A stretch of 52,191 bases of DNA from Candidatus Melainabacteria bacterium (GTDB taxonomy: Bacteria; Cyanobacteriota; Vampirovibrionia; Vampirovibrionales; Vampirovibrionaceae). The notes under the pieces are model-generated. The model saw nothing but the letters and a program-made list of their open reading frames with translations. It was not told the origin of the DNA and searched no databases. The stretch lies in NCBI GenBank assembly GCA_902168245.1, contig CABHPA010000033.1, positions 1 to 52,191 on the forward strand, in the 5' to 3' direction. Positions 8,315-16,992 of this stretch are shown here, in pieces. Position 1 is the stretch's first letter; each line of letters starts with the position of its first letter. A program made the position numbers and the translations under genes.

Positions 8315-9079
8315 TTGTATACCAGTTTTAACTTCACGCGCCCCCAAATGCAGATTCGTCCTAATTATGGCCGCCCGGCGGCAAATCCCGTGTCTCATCA
8401 ATCCCAGAGTCTGACCTTTGGTATAGGGGTTGGACGGGACCATAAAGGCCCGTATTTTGAAGATGCCGAAGGCAGGAAACGCACTATTAGATGGGATAAT
8501 CAGGAACGCAGGTACTATGCTGGGGATACTTTCCTGAGTCAGGCGGATGCAGCTGAGTATGACCGTATTCGGGCTGACGAACAGGAAATCGGCGATGACG
8601 CCTCTTCGGAGTCCTCTGCCGTCAAGCCGTCGGGAAGTAAAGAGAAGAAAGTGAAGAAGAAAGGGCTTATGGGATGGGGCAAAACTATGTTGAAAGAGGC
8701 TGTTGAAGGAGGCTCTAAAGGGGCGGCTGAAGGACTGGTAAAGGAAAGGGGGGGAGATTTGATTAAAAAAATTATCCCTCAAAGACGCCATGACCATTAT
8801 AGGGATGCAAGTTATGGCCCACTTGCTGATGGTGCTGAGTACCCAAATGATTTAGAGTTCAGCGATGACGCCGGCGATGTTGCAGGTAGAATGGGTGATG
8901 CTGCGCTTACCGGTTATCAGAGCTATAGTCATTCCTCGGATGATTACGATCGCTATCGTACCCGAACGACCAACCATGACTCTACTGGGCATGTCACTGG
9001 TGGAAACATCAGACGGGGTAAAAAAGAAAAAGAGCATATTGCGCCTGGAGGGCGGCGGCGCAGTACCTTCTCCTCGTAA
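8315..9079 (+). CDS. Uncharacterised charged protein with N-terminal LTFG motif, TTG start
   Basis: I do not recognise this protein of 254 residues. The start is a TTG at 8315, chosen because AAGGAG (8301-8306) lies 8 bases upstream; the longer frame from 8288 would overlap its own ribosome site. The protein is hydrophilic throughout and has no membrane segment. Residues about 30-36 contain SLTFGIG, the Phe-Gly motif seen in neighbours. A Lys-rich linker (KEKKVKKKG) leads into an amphipathic stretch of about 40 residues (KEAVEGGSKGAAEGLVKERG) with the look of a helix. The C-terminal third is rich in Asp, Arg, Tyr and His. It could bind nucleic acid or a partner protein, but that is a guess. 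A strong hairpin follows the gene. Confidence 0.65.
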   Translation: MYTSFNFTRPQMQIRPNYGRPAANPVSHQSQSLTFGIGVGRDHKGPYFEDAEGRKRTIRWDNQERRYYAGDTFLSQADAAEYDRIRADEQEIGDDASSESSAVKPSGSKEKKVKKKGLMGWGKTMLKEAVEGGSKGAAEGLVKERGGDLIKKIIPQRRHDHYRDASYGPLADGAEYPNDLEFSDDAGDVAGRMGDAALTGYQSYSHSSDDYDRYRTRTTNHDSTGHVTGGNIRRGKKEKEHIAPGGRRRSTFSS

Positions 9080-9146
9080 TGAGCGCCATTAATCCTGAAA
9101 TGGACAGCTCTCTATTGATTGAAAGTTAATGGATTTTTCCAGATGT

Positions 9147-9186
9147 CGTATCCCCCTTCCGTGTCTCTGTTGCGGAGGGGGATACG
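9147..9186. terminator. Strong hairpin between convergent genes
   Basis: CGTATCCCCC (9147-9156) and GGGGGATACG (9177-9186) are perfect 10-base arms, extendable by CTTCCG with CGGA across a bulge. The hairpin sits between the gene ending at 9079 and the pilin gene ending at 9272 on the other strand. It lacks a T-run, so it may be a bidirectional stop site, an RNA stabiliser or a protein-binding dyad. Confidence 0.5.
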
Positions 9187-9271
9187 CAACACAAGACGTT
9201 AAGGCCGCGTAACCAGGCAAATGTTTGCGTTTTGGGAATGGATAGTCGAGCCTTTTAGCCTATCGCTGACT

Positions 9272-10231
9272 CTATTTGCAACTGACCCCATTGGACTGGC
9301 CTTTGCCGGAGGTGCAAATGGTGGTGGCGTCCGTGTTAATGGAACCTTGCGCGGTGGCCCCCTGGGCGACCGCGCTTTCGGGAATCGTGCCTTGCGCCTG
9401 GCCCACGATGTAATCATGCATGCCATTGGGCGACATATACCCGTTTTGTATATTGGACGTGCCCCACATAACCAGATTAGACGTTTGGCCGATTTGCGTG
9501 GTCAGCGCCAGAACCGTGCTTTTCAGTTCCGGATTGTTCCAGACTTCATTGGGCAAGCCTTTAAAAATATTCCAGAGCGTGTCCACTTCCGGGCTGTTTT
9601 GGGTTTGGCTGGGATCCGATGCGGATAAGGGCGTATACCCAATCAGGTTCGATAAGTCCTTCATGGATACCATTTGGCCGTTGTAGGAAACCCGGGTGTT
9701 GTTGAAACAGTCTGCATTGGCGCCGCAGGATTTTGCCGTCTGCTCCACCAGCCCGCTAATGACGCCGATTTTATAGCTCTGGTTCGCCAAATCGTTGAAA
9801 ATACCGGCCTGCTCCGGGGTAATCTGGTGATTGGCCAATAAATAGGCGCCCAGTAATTTCAGTTTATCGGCCATGACCTTAATGGTGCCATTTGCGCCCA
9901 CGGTTTCAATGGTGGATTTCATGTCCATGGCGCTGCCGACGGAAATGCAGTTTCCTTTGGCGTCGCAGAGTTTGGAGGGCGGATTGCCTGACTGGAACGC
10001 GCCATTTGTAGCGGCCTGGTCAAATGCCGCCAGCGCCTTGGCCTGTTTCTCCTTGGCCGATGCTGTGGTTTGGATGGATTGTTGCATGTTACCCTGTAGC
10101 GAGGATAACAGACCGTTGAAATTTTTGCCGAATAGTTGCAGCGAGGTGATGCTCAGGGCCAACACCAGCAAGGCGGGCAAGACATATTCGGGGATGGTGT
10201 TACCCATCTTGAAAGACCGATTCGGTTTCAT
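9272..10231 (-). CDS. Long Flp-type pilin-like protein with C-terminal Cys tail
   Basis: The 319-residue protein begins with a class III (Flp/Tad) prepilin signal: a basic leader, Gly, then NTIPEY with Glu at +5 and Tyr at +6, followed by about 20 hydrophobic residues. The ATG at 10231 is preferred to one at 10258 because it puts the Gly at residue 10. The remaining 280 residues have no match to classical 50-80-residue Flp pilins. They contain a block VGANGTIKVMADKLKLLG ... DLANQSYKIGVISGLVEQ shared with two other proteins of this window, and the tail TICTSGKGQSNGVSC, whose two Cys probably form a disulfide. Two more Cys pairs (CDAKGNC, CGANADC) are unique to this copy. It probably works outside the inner membrane as a pilin or pseudopilin. 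No assembly genes are nearby. Confidence 0.75.
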   Translation of the reverse strand: MKPNRSFKMGNTIPEYVLPALLVLALSITSLQLFGKNFNGLLSSLQGNMQQSIQTTASAKEKQAKALAAFDQAATNGAFQSGNPPSKLCDAKGNCISVGSAMDMKSTIETVGANGTIKVMADKLKLLGAYLLANHQITPEQAGIFNDLANQSYKIGVISGLVEQTAKSCGANADCFNNTRVSYNGQMVSMKDLSNLIGYTPLSASDPSQTQNSPEVDTLWNIFKGLPNEVWNNPELKSTVLALTTQIGQTSNLVMWGTSNIQNGYMSPNGMHDYIVGQAQGTIPESAVAQGATAQGSINTDATTICTSGKGQSNGVSCK

Positions 10232-10464
10232 GCAAAGTCTTTCCGTATTACGCTGCAATCGGAGGCCAAGGTGTCCATGTCGTCCGTCTCTATGTCGTCA
10301 ATGTCTTGTGTCGGTATCCTACCCAATTTTCTGAAATGGCTGTAATGAATATTTACAATAAATTTCAATCTGTGCGGCCTCCGCGCAATTTAAAAACTGG
10401 CGGGGTTTTGATCAGTCGGCACACTATTTCCTGGTATGGTTTTGGACAAGCGCACAGGTAACCC

Positions 10465-11679
10465 ATGTTAATTTCATCGGCTGGCTTATATCGTCATACG
10501 CAGCCAACTCCCAGGGTTTATTTCAGTGCGGCCCCGGTTGGGGTAGAGTCTGTTTCGCTGCCAGGGCCGGTCGCTATACCTGCCAGTTCCGGCGAGGCTC
10601 ATTATTCGCGGCTGGATAACTTTCTGATTCGGCTGATTTCGGGTATTTACGTTCGGGTGCCGCGCCTGCCCAGCGGTATACGGCATTTTCTTACCCCGGA
10701 ACGATATAACCGGCTAACTGGTCGGCGGATGGAGGTTGTTCAGATTCCGACCAGTGACGGGATTCGTTTAAAGGGCTACTGGTACCCCGTAGAGGGACGA
10801 AAATCCGGCAATACGATTATTTTAGGACATGGTTACACCGCGACCGCCGGGTGTATGCTGGCCCTGGTGGAGCCGCTGCACAAGATGGGATGGAACGTGC
10901 TTGCCTTTGACTTCAGGGCACATGGCGCCAGCAAAGGCAAAAAAAGCAGCCTGGGTTTTCATGAGGCCAAGGATATCGCCGCTGCGGTCAAGTGGGCGCA
11001 TCAAAACCGCCGCCAGGAATCTGAGGCGATGGTTTACATGGGACATTCCATGGGAGCGGCGGCTTACCTGTTTTCGCCCAAGAGCCTGGAGGAACAGCCG
11101 GGAGATTTACGGGCCATTCGGACTCATCTGGATGGAATGGTGCTGGATTCGTCCTACGAAGTGATCAAGCCGTCTGAAGACCCTTATGTGACCCAGCTTT
11201 ACGACTTTAAGCGTTCAAATCGGCTGACCAATGCGTTTAAGCGATGGATACAGCATATTGTGAAAGGTTTCGAGTCCAAATCGCAGCAGCTTATGGCGTT
11301 GCCGCTCCCGCTGAACGAGTTGTACCCCGCCCGGATTTACCGAGAAGATGCGGAACTGCGTCAAAAACCGTTATTGCTGCTGCATGGCCTAGGAGACACC
11401 CGTACGCCGTACGGGCAAGGCCAGGCAATTTCCAACACGCTGAAAGGCCAGGATTGCGAAGGCGCACCCGCCGTAAAGCAGGTGGATTTCGTTTCGTTGA
11501 ATGCGGATCATTTTGTCAAGAACTGGAAACCGACCGAGCGCAGCGGCGAATATAAATCCATTTTGCGGGACGAGCAGCATTACCTGGATGAACTGCGGGC
11601 TTTCCTGTGTAAAATTGAGTTGGGAAAAGCTCGACAAACGGCCAAAGAAGCGCCGGAGCCTAGGGTCTCATTTGGATAA
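10465..11679 (+). CDS. Alpha/beta hydrolase with N-terminal VYFSA motif
   Basis: This 404-residue serine hydrolase has the alpha/beta-hydrolase pattern: ILGHGYTATAG (oxyanion strand-turn, about 120-129), GHSMG with nucleophile Ser about 195, LLHGLGDTRTP with the likely catalytic Asp, and NADHF with the catalytic His near 350. The core resembles bacterial hydrolases of the BAAT/YqkD-like group, whose substrates are esters or acyl compounds; none can be assigned here. No signal peptide is clear. The first 45 residues are polar and carry RVYFSA (about 17-22), which fits the Phe-Gly/Ser motif of neighbouring proteins. The ATG is supported by AGGT a few bases upstream and an extended -10 element (TGGTATGGT, 10432-10440). 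Confidence 0.85.
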   Translation: MLISSAGLYRHTQPTPRVYFSAAPVGVESVSLPGPVAIPASSGEAHYSRLDNFLIRLISGIYVRVPRLPSGIRHFLTPERYNRLTGRRMEVVQIPTSDGIRLKGYWYPVEGRKSGNTIILGHGYTATAGCMLALVEPLHKMGWNVLAFDFRAHGASKGKKSSLGFHEAKDIAAAVKWAHQNRRQESEAMVYMGHSMGAAAYLFSPKSLEEQPGDLRAIRTHLDGMVLDSSYEVIKPSEDPYVTQLYDFKRSNRLTNAFKRWIQHIVKGFESKSQQLMALPLPLNELYPARIYREDAELRQKPLLLLHGLGDTRTPYGQGQAISNTLKGQDCEGAPAVKQVDFVSLNADHFVKNWKPTERSGEYKSILRDEQHYLDELRAFLCKIELGKARQTAKEAPEPRVSFG

Positions 11680-11837
11680 ATTCAGGGTGTTGCCAGTTGT
11701 TTTGCCCCAATTTTTTAAAAGGATGATTGGAGTCGATTTATTGAAGTTTTGTAAAACATTGGGAGCGGTTCGTTCAGTTAAGGGGGAATTTCCCGATAAA
11801 CATTCATATAAAGGAGCGTTGAGAAAGGCCGTATTGT

Positions 11838-12737
11838 ATGAGAAAGCGTACCGGGCAGGGCTTGGCGGAATACAGCCTGATTGCTGGGATGATAGTACTC
11901 CTAGCGATTCCCGCCCTGTTTTTGCTGGGGGGTAATATTAGCGATATGGCGCAAAGCATGATTGCCCCGATGCCTAAAAACGCGAAGCCAAGCCTGAATG
12001 TTGCCAGCGCCGCCTCCGTTGCCAAGGGAAATTCCCGCCATCAACCGACAAATACCCTGGCGGATGCTTTGGGCTTCGACGCTTTTTCCTCAAAGGCGCT
12101 GGCCAAAGAAATCCAGACGGCAGGGGCCAATGGCGCCACCGAGGTGCTGGCCAATCGGATTGAGCAAATAGCCCAGCAAAAGCTGGCCGCCGGGGAAATG
12201 ACCCAGGATCAGTTTAACCGTATGATGGCGCTGGCAAACCAGGGGCATCGACTGGCGGCCATGGAAAGCCTGGTGGAAGATGCGGCTGCCAAGGCGTCCA
12301 ATCCCCAGGCATTTATGGATCAAACCATTGTGTTTGAAGGCAAAAAGTATACCGTCGCTGATTTCGGCTATTTATTCGGGTTCAGCCAGTCGGGCGGATT
12401 GCTCTCAAACCCGCTGGATTCGGCCAGACTAGCCTATCCGGAAATGAAAACGTTCATCAGCATGTACGATCAGGTTGTGGCCAGCGGCGCGTTGACTGAT
12501 GCGGCAACCCAGGCCGAAGTGAAAAAACTGGCGAGCGATATCGCCAACATTAATGATTCCGTGTTGTTCGCCATGCAGGATCTGGGCTGGGATGAATCCA
12601 TTCAGCCTTCCGACTTTACCGGCTCTGCGGCAGCGAGAGTCGCCAATCTGGATGCTTCCGGCAAGACCAACCAGAAATCCGGCAAGCTTTGCACTTATGG
12701 CCATGGAAAAGATAACGGCAGCCAGTGCGACAGTTGA
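11838..12737 (+). CDS. Long Flp-type pilin-like protein with C-terminal Cys tail
   Basis: The 299-residue protein starts MRKRTG followed by QGLAEY, a textbook class III prepilin cleavage site with Glu at +5, then a hydrophobic helix (SLIAGMIVLLAIPALFLLGG). Its central block AGANGATEVLANRIEQIAQ ... MALANQGHRLAAMESLVEDA aligns with the pilins at 9272 and 39258. A later block (YPEMKTF) is shared with the relic at 17550. The C-terminus LCTYGHGKDNGSQC has the conserved two-Cys tail. AAAGG about 9 bases upstream supports the ATG. It is expected to be processed by a prepilin peptidase and to reach the periplasm or surface. It is much longer than known Flp subunits, so it may be a minor or adhesive pilin. 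Confidence 0.78.
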   Translation: MRKRTGQGLAEYSLIAGMIVLLAIPALFLLGGNISDMAQSMIAPMPKNAKPSLNVASAASVAKGNSRHQPTNTLADALGFDAFSSKALAKEIQTAGANGATEVLANRIEQIAQQKLAAGEMTQDQFNRMMALANQGHRLAAMESLVEDAAAKASNPQAFMDQTIVFEGKKYTVADFGYLFGFSQSGGLLSNPLDSARLAYPEMKTFISMYDQVVASGALTDAATQAEVKKLASDIANINDSVLFAMQDLGWDESIQPSDFTGSAAARVANLDASGKTNQKSGKLCTYGHGKDNGSQCDS

Positions 12738-12832
12738 ACGGCATCGCCCCGGTATCTGAATGCGGACTGCTGATGGGTTGAAACGGCTAGCCAAGGCTAT
12801 TATAGAGCCAGGTATTTTAACCAAGGCATTTA

Positions 12833-13693
12833 TTATAGGCTAGGAGATGTTTGCATGGCCTGCGAGCTTTCCGCATTCGCCTCATAGGCCGGGGGCTTTA
12901 GCGGGGGGAAGTAATTCGCAATTTCCCAATGCCCGGCTTCTTCCGCGTATTGCTTGGGTGTTTTGGAAAATTCGTCCGGCAGATCCAACAGTTCAGGGTG
13001 CGGCATTAAGGCGTCTATCAGGGCTTTTGCCGATTTAATCAATCCATACATGGCGGAGCGGTGTAACGGGGTTTGCAAATCGCTCGCCTGTGCGGCAAGC
13101 TTTGCTTTGGAGTGAATAAAGCTGCCGACAACTTCGTGCTTATCCTGCTCGCTGTCGCTGGTGGCGAAATGCAGGGGGCGCTCCTCCAGATCATTCGCCA
13201 GATCCGGATCGGCCCCTGCGTTTAACAGCGTCTGGACTATCTGAACGTCGCCAATGTCCGCGCCCCAGTGCAGGGCGCTGTGGCCTTCCGTATCCACCTG
13301 GTTGACCAGTTCCTTTAATTTTCTCGGTTCGTTTTTAAAGTGTCCCAACAGCAGGTTGAACAGGATGGGATGCTGATTCCGGATGGCCCAGGACAGCAGC
13401 GGCTCTCCTTCCGGCGTTCTGGCCTGAATGGGATCGGCCTTGTGCTTCAGGAAAAGCTGCATATCCTCTGCTTTATCCTCAAAAACCATGTCCTTCTGGG
13501 CGACGCTCTCAGGCCGCCTGTCAAAGCGATCCGCCGCATGCCAGAGAAGTTCCGGATGCCTGTGGCTAACGACATCCAGCACCTGATGCATGTTTGTATT
13601 TTCGGCGAATTGGCTTGGGCCGGAAGTTTTTCCGTTGGCGGGATTTCCTCCCCGAAAATAAAGTGGCCGAATGGAAAATGCGACGCGCAACAT
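12833..13693 (-). CDS. Ankyrin-repeat protein (downstream gene of a pair)
   Basis: The 286-residue protein is built mainly of ankyrin repeats (roughly residues 80-270). The clearest are GHSALHWGADIGDVQIVQ followed by TLLNAGADPD, and ERPLHFATSDSEQDKHEVVG. Ankyrin repeats bind other proteins and have no enzymatic role by themselves. The N-terminus has LYFRGG (about 11-16), an aromatic-Gly motif similar to those in neighbours, and there is no signal peptide. AGGAA eight bases upstream supports the ATG. It follows the gene at 13720-14850 by only 26 bases on the same strand, so the two are surely co-transcribed. It could act on a bacterial or a host partner; the sequence does not say which. Confidence 0.85.
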   Translation of the reverse strand: MLRVAFSIRPLYFRGGNPANGKTSGPSQFAENTNMHQVLDVVSHRHPELLWHAADRFDRRPESVAQKDMVFEDKAEDMQLFLKHKADPIQARTPEGEPLLSWAIRNQHPILFNLLLGHFKNEPRKLKELVNQVDTEGHSALHWGADIGDVQIVQTLLNAGADPDLANDLEERPLHFATSDSEQDKHEVVGSFIHSKAKLAAQASDLQTPLHRSAMYGLIKSAKALIDALMPHPELLDLPDEFSKTPKQYAEEAGHWEIANYFPPLKPPAYEANAESSQAMQTSPSL

Positions 13694-13719
13694 GATATTC
13701 CTGAATGGGTAAGCGGTAA

Positions 13720-14850
13720 TTATTGTTGTTGTTGTATTTCGGCTTGTCGCATCTCTTCAATAATGCCTTTGAGTCGAATTTTCTGTTCCTGTGTAAATCC
13801 ATCCTGATGGGTGTTGGAAAAGGCATGATCTCTGGCCAGCATTCCTTTTTCATCCCGCTTCAGCAAGTCGATGGAGCCAGGGTTGGCTTTCAGGTGATCC
13901 ATGAAGGCTTGCAGCGTGTTGAGATATTTTTCCTTGCCGGGACTTTCAGGCCACATAATAGCCGTATAACCGGCATCATCCTGGGCGTTCGGTTTAATGC
14001 CCTTCCGGTTCAGGAAGAAGCGAACCATGTCCTCCCGGTTGACGGAGGCGGCTACGGAAAGCGGGCGAATGCCCTTGGGATCCGGCTGGTTCAGGAAACC
14101 GGGGTGTGTTTCCAATGCCTGTTCTACGTCGTCGACTTCTCCTTTTTCAACAAGCCCCACGAATTTCCGGTAGGCTTGTTGAGTTTTCCTGTCCAGTTGG
14201 GCGAATGTTGTTTCGGCGACAGGCGCTTCCTCTTCGTAGTCTGAATCGACCACATAGCGTGTTCGAGCCCTTTTGGCGGATTTCGGGACGACCTGGTAAT
14301 CTTCATCGTCACTGTCTTCAACAATGGGGCTTGCTTTTCGGGCAAGCGGCTTGGGGGTGCCTGGGACGATCGCTTGGGCTGATGGTTGCTCTGCCGTTGC
14401 TTCGGGCTGGGTTTCCGGTTGCGGCGGAATGTCCGCCACGGTTTGAATGGTAATCTCCCAGGGTTTCCGCATGCGCGGCGGTATGGCTACGGATGAGAGA
14501 CTGGTGGAAGATTCCGCAACCGGCGATTCCTCTAATTCGGTTTGCGGTGGTTGCTTGTTGGCGTTTTCCCATCGCGCTTTTATTTCAAAGCGCGGGTGGG
14601 TAGAGCGTGTCGGCAGTTCTTTCTGCTGCGTGGAATGGGGCGAAATGGGCGGCGGCGAAGCTGTGGTTTTCGGCACGATGTTTTGCGTTGCCGCGGCTTG
14701 TCTGCTGAAAGTGTCTGGGGTGTCATCATTCAAAATGTTCGCCAGAAAGCTGTCCACAGTCGGTTTGCTTCCGCCGCCACCGAATGCGAGGCGCTGTTTT
14801 GCGACATTGGCGGTTAAGCTGGAATGACGATGAGGGAATGCCGTTTGCAT
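13720..14850 (-). CDS. Ankyrin-repeat protein with disordered N-terminal half (first gene of a pair)
   Basis: The 376-residue protein has two parts. Residues 1-215 are polar, Pro/Thr/Ser/Glu-rich and probably disordered, with LAFGGGG at about 21-27, another Phe-Gly motif near the N-terminus. Residues 220-370 contain degenerate ankyrin repeats: KGEVDDVEQALETHPGFLN, GIRPLSVAASVNREDMVRFF and DDAGYTAIMW. The acidic runs DSDDED and DSDYEEE lie just before the repeats. The ATG at 14850 has a weak AAGG upstream. A possible minus-strand -10 (TATAGT) about 110 bases upstream could drive the pair. Function is unknown beyond likely protein binding. Confidence 0.8.
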   Translation of the reverse strand: MQTAFPHRHSSLTANVAKQRLAFGGGGSKPTVDSFLANILNDDTPDTFSRQAAATQNIVPKTTASPPPISPHSTQQKELPTRSTHPRFEIKARWENANKQPPQTELEESPVAESSTSLSSVAIPPRMRKPWEITIQTVADIPPQPETQPEATAEQPSAQAIVPGTPKPLARKASPIVEDSDDEDYQVVPKSAKRARTRYVVDSDYEEEAPVAETTFAQLDRKTQQAYRKFVGLVEKGEVDDVEQALETHPGFLNQPDPKGIRPLSVAASVNREDMVRFFLNRKGIKPNAQDDAGYTAIMWPESPGKEKYLNTLQAFMDHLKANPGSIDLLKRDEKGMLARDHAFSNTHQDGFTQEQKIRLKGIIEEMRQAEIQQQQ

Positions 14851-15521
14851 GGAATGTTGCCTTATAGGTTGATTTCATGGGAATTGAATTTATTGATAGT
14901 TGCTTGCGTTTTGTGATATTTCAATCAGGGTTGTAGGCGTTGGCTGCAATGTACTCGCACTATACTCAAGGGCGACTGGCGTCAGTTATGGAATGTTCCT
15001 AAACAAGAATTTTAAAAAATGGTTTGAGGTAGGGGCGATTCAAAGTGGGTGAGGTCATGAGGTTTGCAGAGTCTGAATGTAAACCGAATTATACGGATTG
15101 TTTTAATAGATTCTAGTGGAATGCTCCGCCAAGCGGGTTGTTAGTTCAGGGGAGGGCATTAAATTACTACGGATGACAGGCGGTTGTAAATGCCGGGCAT
15201 CAAACAGGGGCGGAGAGGATGGCCTGAATGGGCGATGGGTTATTTGGCGAGGTTGTCCGGACGGTTTTTATTATTTTAGTTTTACCCCTGTTCCCTTTGG
15301 GTTCAGGTCTTTGGGCCAGGTTTGTAAAAATAGGCAGGAAACACGGCGTGTTTTTGTTTTTTTCGACTGGCTTGAGTGTGCTATAAAAATGGGCAAGCCC
15401 CAACACTCGCCCCCAATTTTAGCGGCACCCTGCTGGTGTTAGTTTTGCTTGCCCGCAGGTTTAAAGGGCGTTCCCGGTTAACCGTATTCAGGAATGAGAG
15501 AACAGGAATAGAAAGAAGAAC
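14851..15521. other. 671-base gap between divergent genes
   Basis: No convincing gene is seen. A frame of 108 codons (15116-15442) has composition and codon use unlike the neighbours and no ribosome site. The gap holds a TATAGT-like -10 for the ankyrin pair on the minus strand (near 14963), a TATAAA (15382-15387) that may serve the phosphatase gene, and a small AAACAC/GTGTTT hairpin (15339-15353) followed by a T-rich tract. Confidence 0.5.
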
Positions 15522-16214
15522 ATGTTGAATCGTAAATTTGCTTTGCTGGTTACCGCCCTGTCTATTTCGTTGACATTCAGCGCAGGGGCCAAAACGCCAA
15601 CCAGCCATCTGGAACGTCCGGTTTGCAGCCCCAATTCCACAGCGGTGCATTGCTATGCCAAAAATATGTCCAACGCCGTCAAGCAAATGAGAAGCCGCGA
15701 GACCCAAAAGGAAATCAGCCAGGTGGTTGCCCGCGCCGAAAAGCACCTGAACCGCTATGTCCCCAGTTCCGAAAAAGTGGTGATTGCCGATCTGGATGAA
15801 ACCTTGTTGAGTAATGCCGCCTATTACGCGCACCATGACGAGTTGGCACCGTCCTCCTGGGGCAAGTGGTTGGGGCATCAGCACAACGGGCCTTATAACC
15901 AGTCGGTGTATCACCTGATCAAGGCCGCCCAGACCCGTGGGTTTAGCGTTATGTATATTACCGGCCGTCCCGCCTCGTTGGCCCCCGTAACGTTGCGGCA
16001 GACCGGCGACATTGCCTGGAGCGGGATTTTCCACAAACCGCAGGGCGTACAAATGAACGCGGAACAGTATAAATCCCAGGTGCGGGAAATGTTGAAGGCC
16101 ATGGGCTATATCATCGTGTTGAACATCGGCGATCAGGTCTCCGATCATGGGCAACCCGTGGATGAATCGAAGGGCGAGTTCCTGCTGCCAAATGTGATGT
16201 ACACCATTCCCTAA
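15522..16214 (+). CDS. Exported HAD-family acid phosphatase (class B-like / lipoprotein e(P4)-like)
   Basis: The 230-residue protein begins with a clear signal peptide (MLNRK, then a hydrophobic run ending about residue 22 near SAGA), so it should be periplasmic. The HAD phosphatase motifs are in order: IADLDETLL with nucleophile Asp about 90 and acid Asp about 92, YITGRP (motif II), and NIGDQVSDH (motif IV, Mg binding). The DLDET form and the overall length match the HAD subfamily IIIB acid phosphatases, which strip phosphate from nucleotides and other monoesters. It lacks a lipobox Cys, so it is not anchored like e(P4). Two extra Cys (about 35 and 44) might form a disulfide. The upstream ribosome site is weak. 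It may scavenge phosphate or nucleosides. Confidence 0.85.
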   Translation: MLNRKFALLVTALSISLTFSAGAKTPTSHLERPVCSPNSTAVHCYAKNMSNAVKQMRSRETQKEISQVVARAEKHLNRYVPSSEKVVIADLDETLLSNAAYYAHHDELAPSSWGKWLGHQHNGPYNQSVYHLIKAAQTRGFSVMYITGRPASLAPVTLRQTGDIAWSGIFHKPQGVQMNAEQYKSQVREMLKAMGYIIVLNIGDQVSDHGQPVDESKGEFLLPNVMYTIP

Positions 16215-16235
16215 GAACGAGAATGGCGCGCGGAC

Positions 16236-16610
16236 TCAATCGTTCTCCAGCAGTTGATGCAGGGTAACGATGTTGCCGTCCGGGTCTTCCAGGTAGGCGG
16301 TCTTGCAGTGTCCTTCATGACTGACCGGCTCCTGCAAAATTTTGACGCCCGCTTTTTGAAGCTTTTGGGTCAGCTTTTCAATGTCGCTCACTTCAAAGGC
16401 GATGGAGCCGGTTACTTTCAGCTCCTTGAAATAGGCGGGCGTCATTTTGGAGGCTTTCCACACCGCGAAGGTTTCCCCTCCCACATCGTATTCCTCCCAG
16501 GTACCTGCGTAGCTGCCGGTGGATTTCAGTCCCAGCAGCCCTTCGTAAAATTCCCTGGCGCGCTCCAAATCGCTGACCTGGTGCGAGGCATAGGCAAATC
16601 CTTTAATCAT
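16236..16610 (-). CDS. VOC (glyoxalase/bleomycin-resistance) family protein
   Basis: The 124-residue protein has the two beta-alpha-beta-beta-beta halves of the vicinal oxygen chelate fold. The first half has HQVSDLERAREFYEGLLG, the second AFEVSDIEKLTQKLQKAG, and it ends with YLEDPDGNIVTLHQ, the usual metal-site strand. I chose the ATG at 16610 because GGAGG lies 9 bases upstream and the fold begins at once; a longer frame to 16937 would add about 110 residues with no family resemblance. Members include glyoxalase I, dioxygenases and antibiotic-binding proteins. This one cannot be assigned a substrate. It converges with the acid phosphatase gene. Confidence 0.88.
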   Translation of the reverse strand: MIKGFAYASHQVSDLERAREFYEGLLGLKSTGSYAGTWEEYDVGGETFAVWKASKMTPAYFKELKVTGSIAFEVSDIEKLTQKLQKAGVKILQEPVSHEGHCKTAYLEDPDGNIVTLHQLLEND

Positions 16611-16992
16611 GGCATGTGGCCTCCAATGTGGTTTCACAGGCTTTAATCTAGCAGGGCTTCTAATTTCGGCAATTCGACGGAAGGCTATGTTCTGCACCCA
16701 GGCGTGAGATGGGTTGGGTTGTATGGATGTTCGCCCAAGGGGCATTCGTTTACTGAAGTAGCCGGGGTTTGCGATTGCGCGATCGGTTAATTTGTACAAC
16801 ATGACGTTTGTGATATGAAAAGCGAACCTTCCGCCCGAGTGGTTGACCGGAGGGTTGGAGCGTGCAAAAACGGTGATAAGCGAGTCGTTGGAATTGGAAC
16901 AAGGCTTGGAATTGAGACAAGGCGCATGGCGACGCATGGGGCAATTGATTGCCTGCCGGGGCCATATGAGAACAGCAAGGAAAGATTAAGAC
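16611..16992. other. 382-base gap between divergent genes
   Basis: The gap must hold promoters for the VOC gene (minus) and the lytic transglycosylase gene (plus). I see GTACAAC near 16795 as a weak plus-strand -10 and no strong -35. No gene, tRNA or long repeat is evident. Confidence 0.4.

Noticed and set aside
12780..12840. GGCTAGCC palindrome and short stems after the pilin gene at 11838
   Set aside because: Stems are only 4-5 bases and AT-rich; not enough to call a terminator.
15116..15442. 108-codon frame in the large gap before the acid phosphatase
   Set aside because: No ribosome site, unusual codon use, and a low-complexity Phe-rich end; probably chance.
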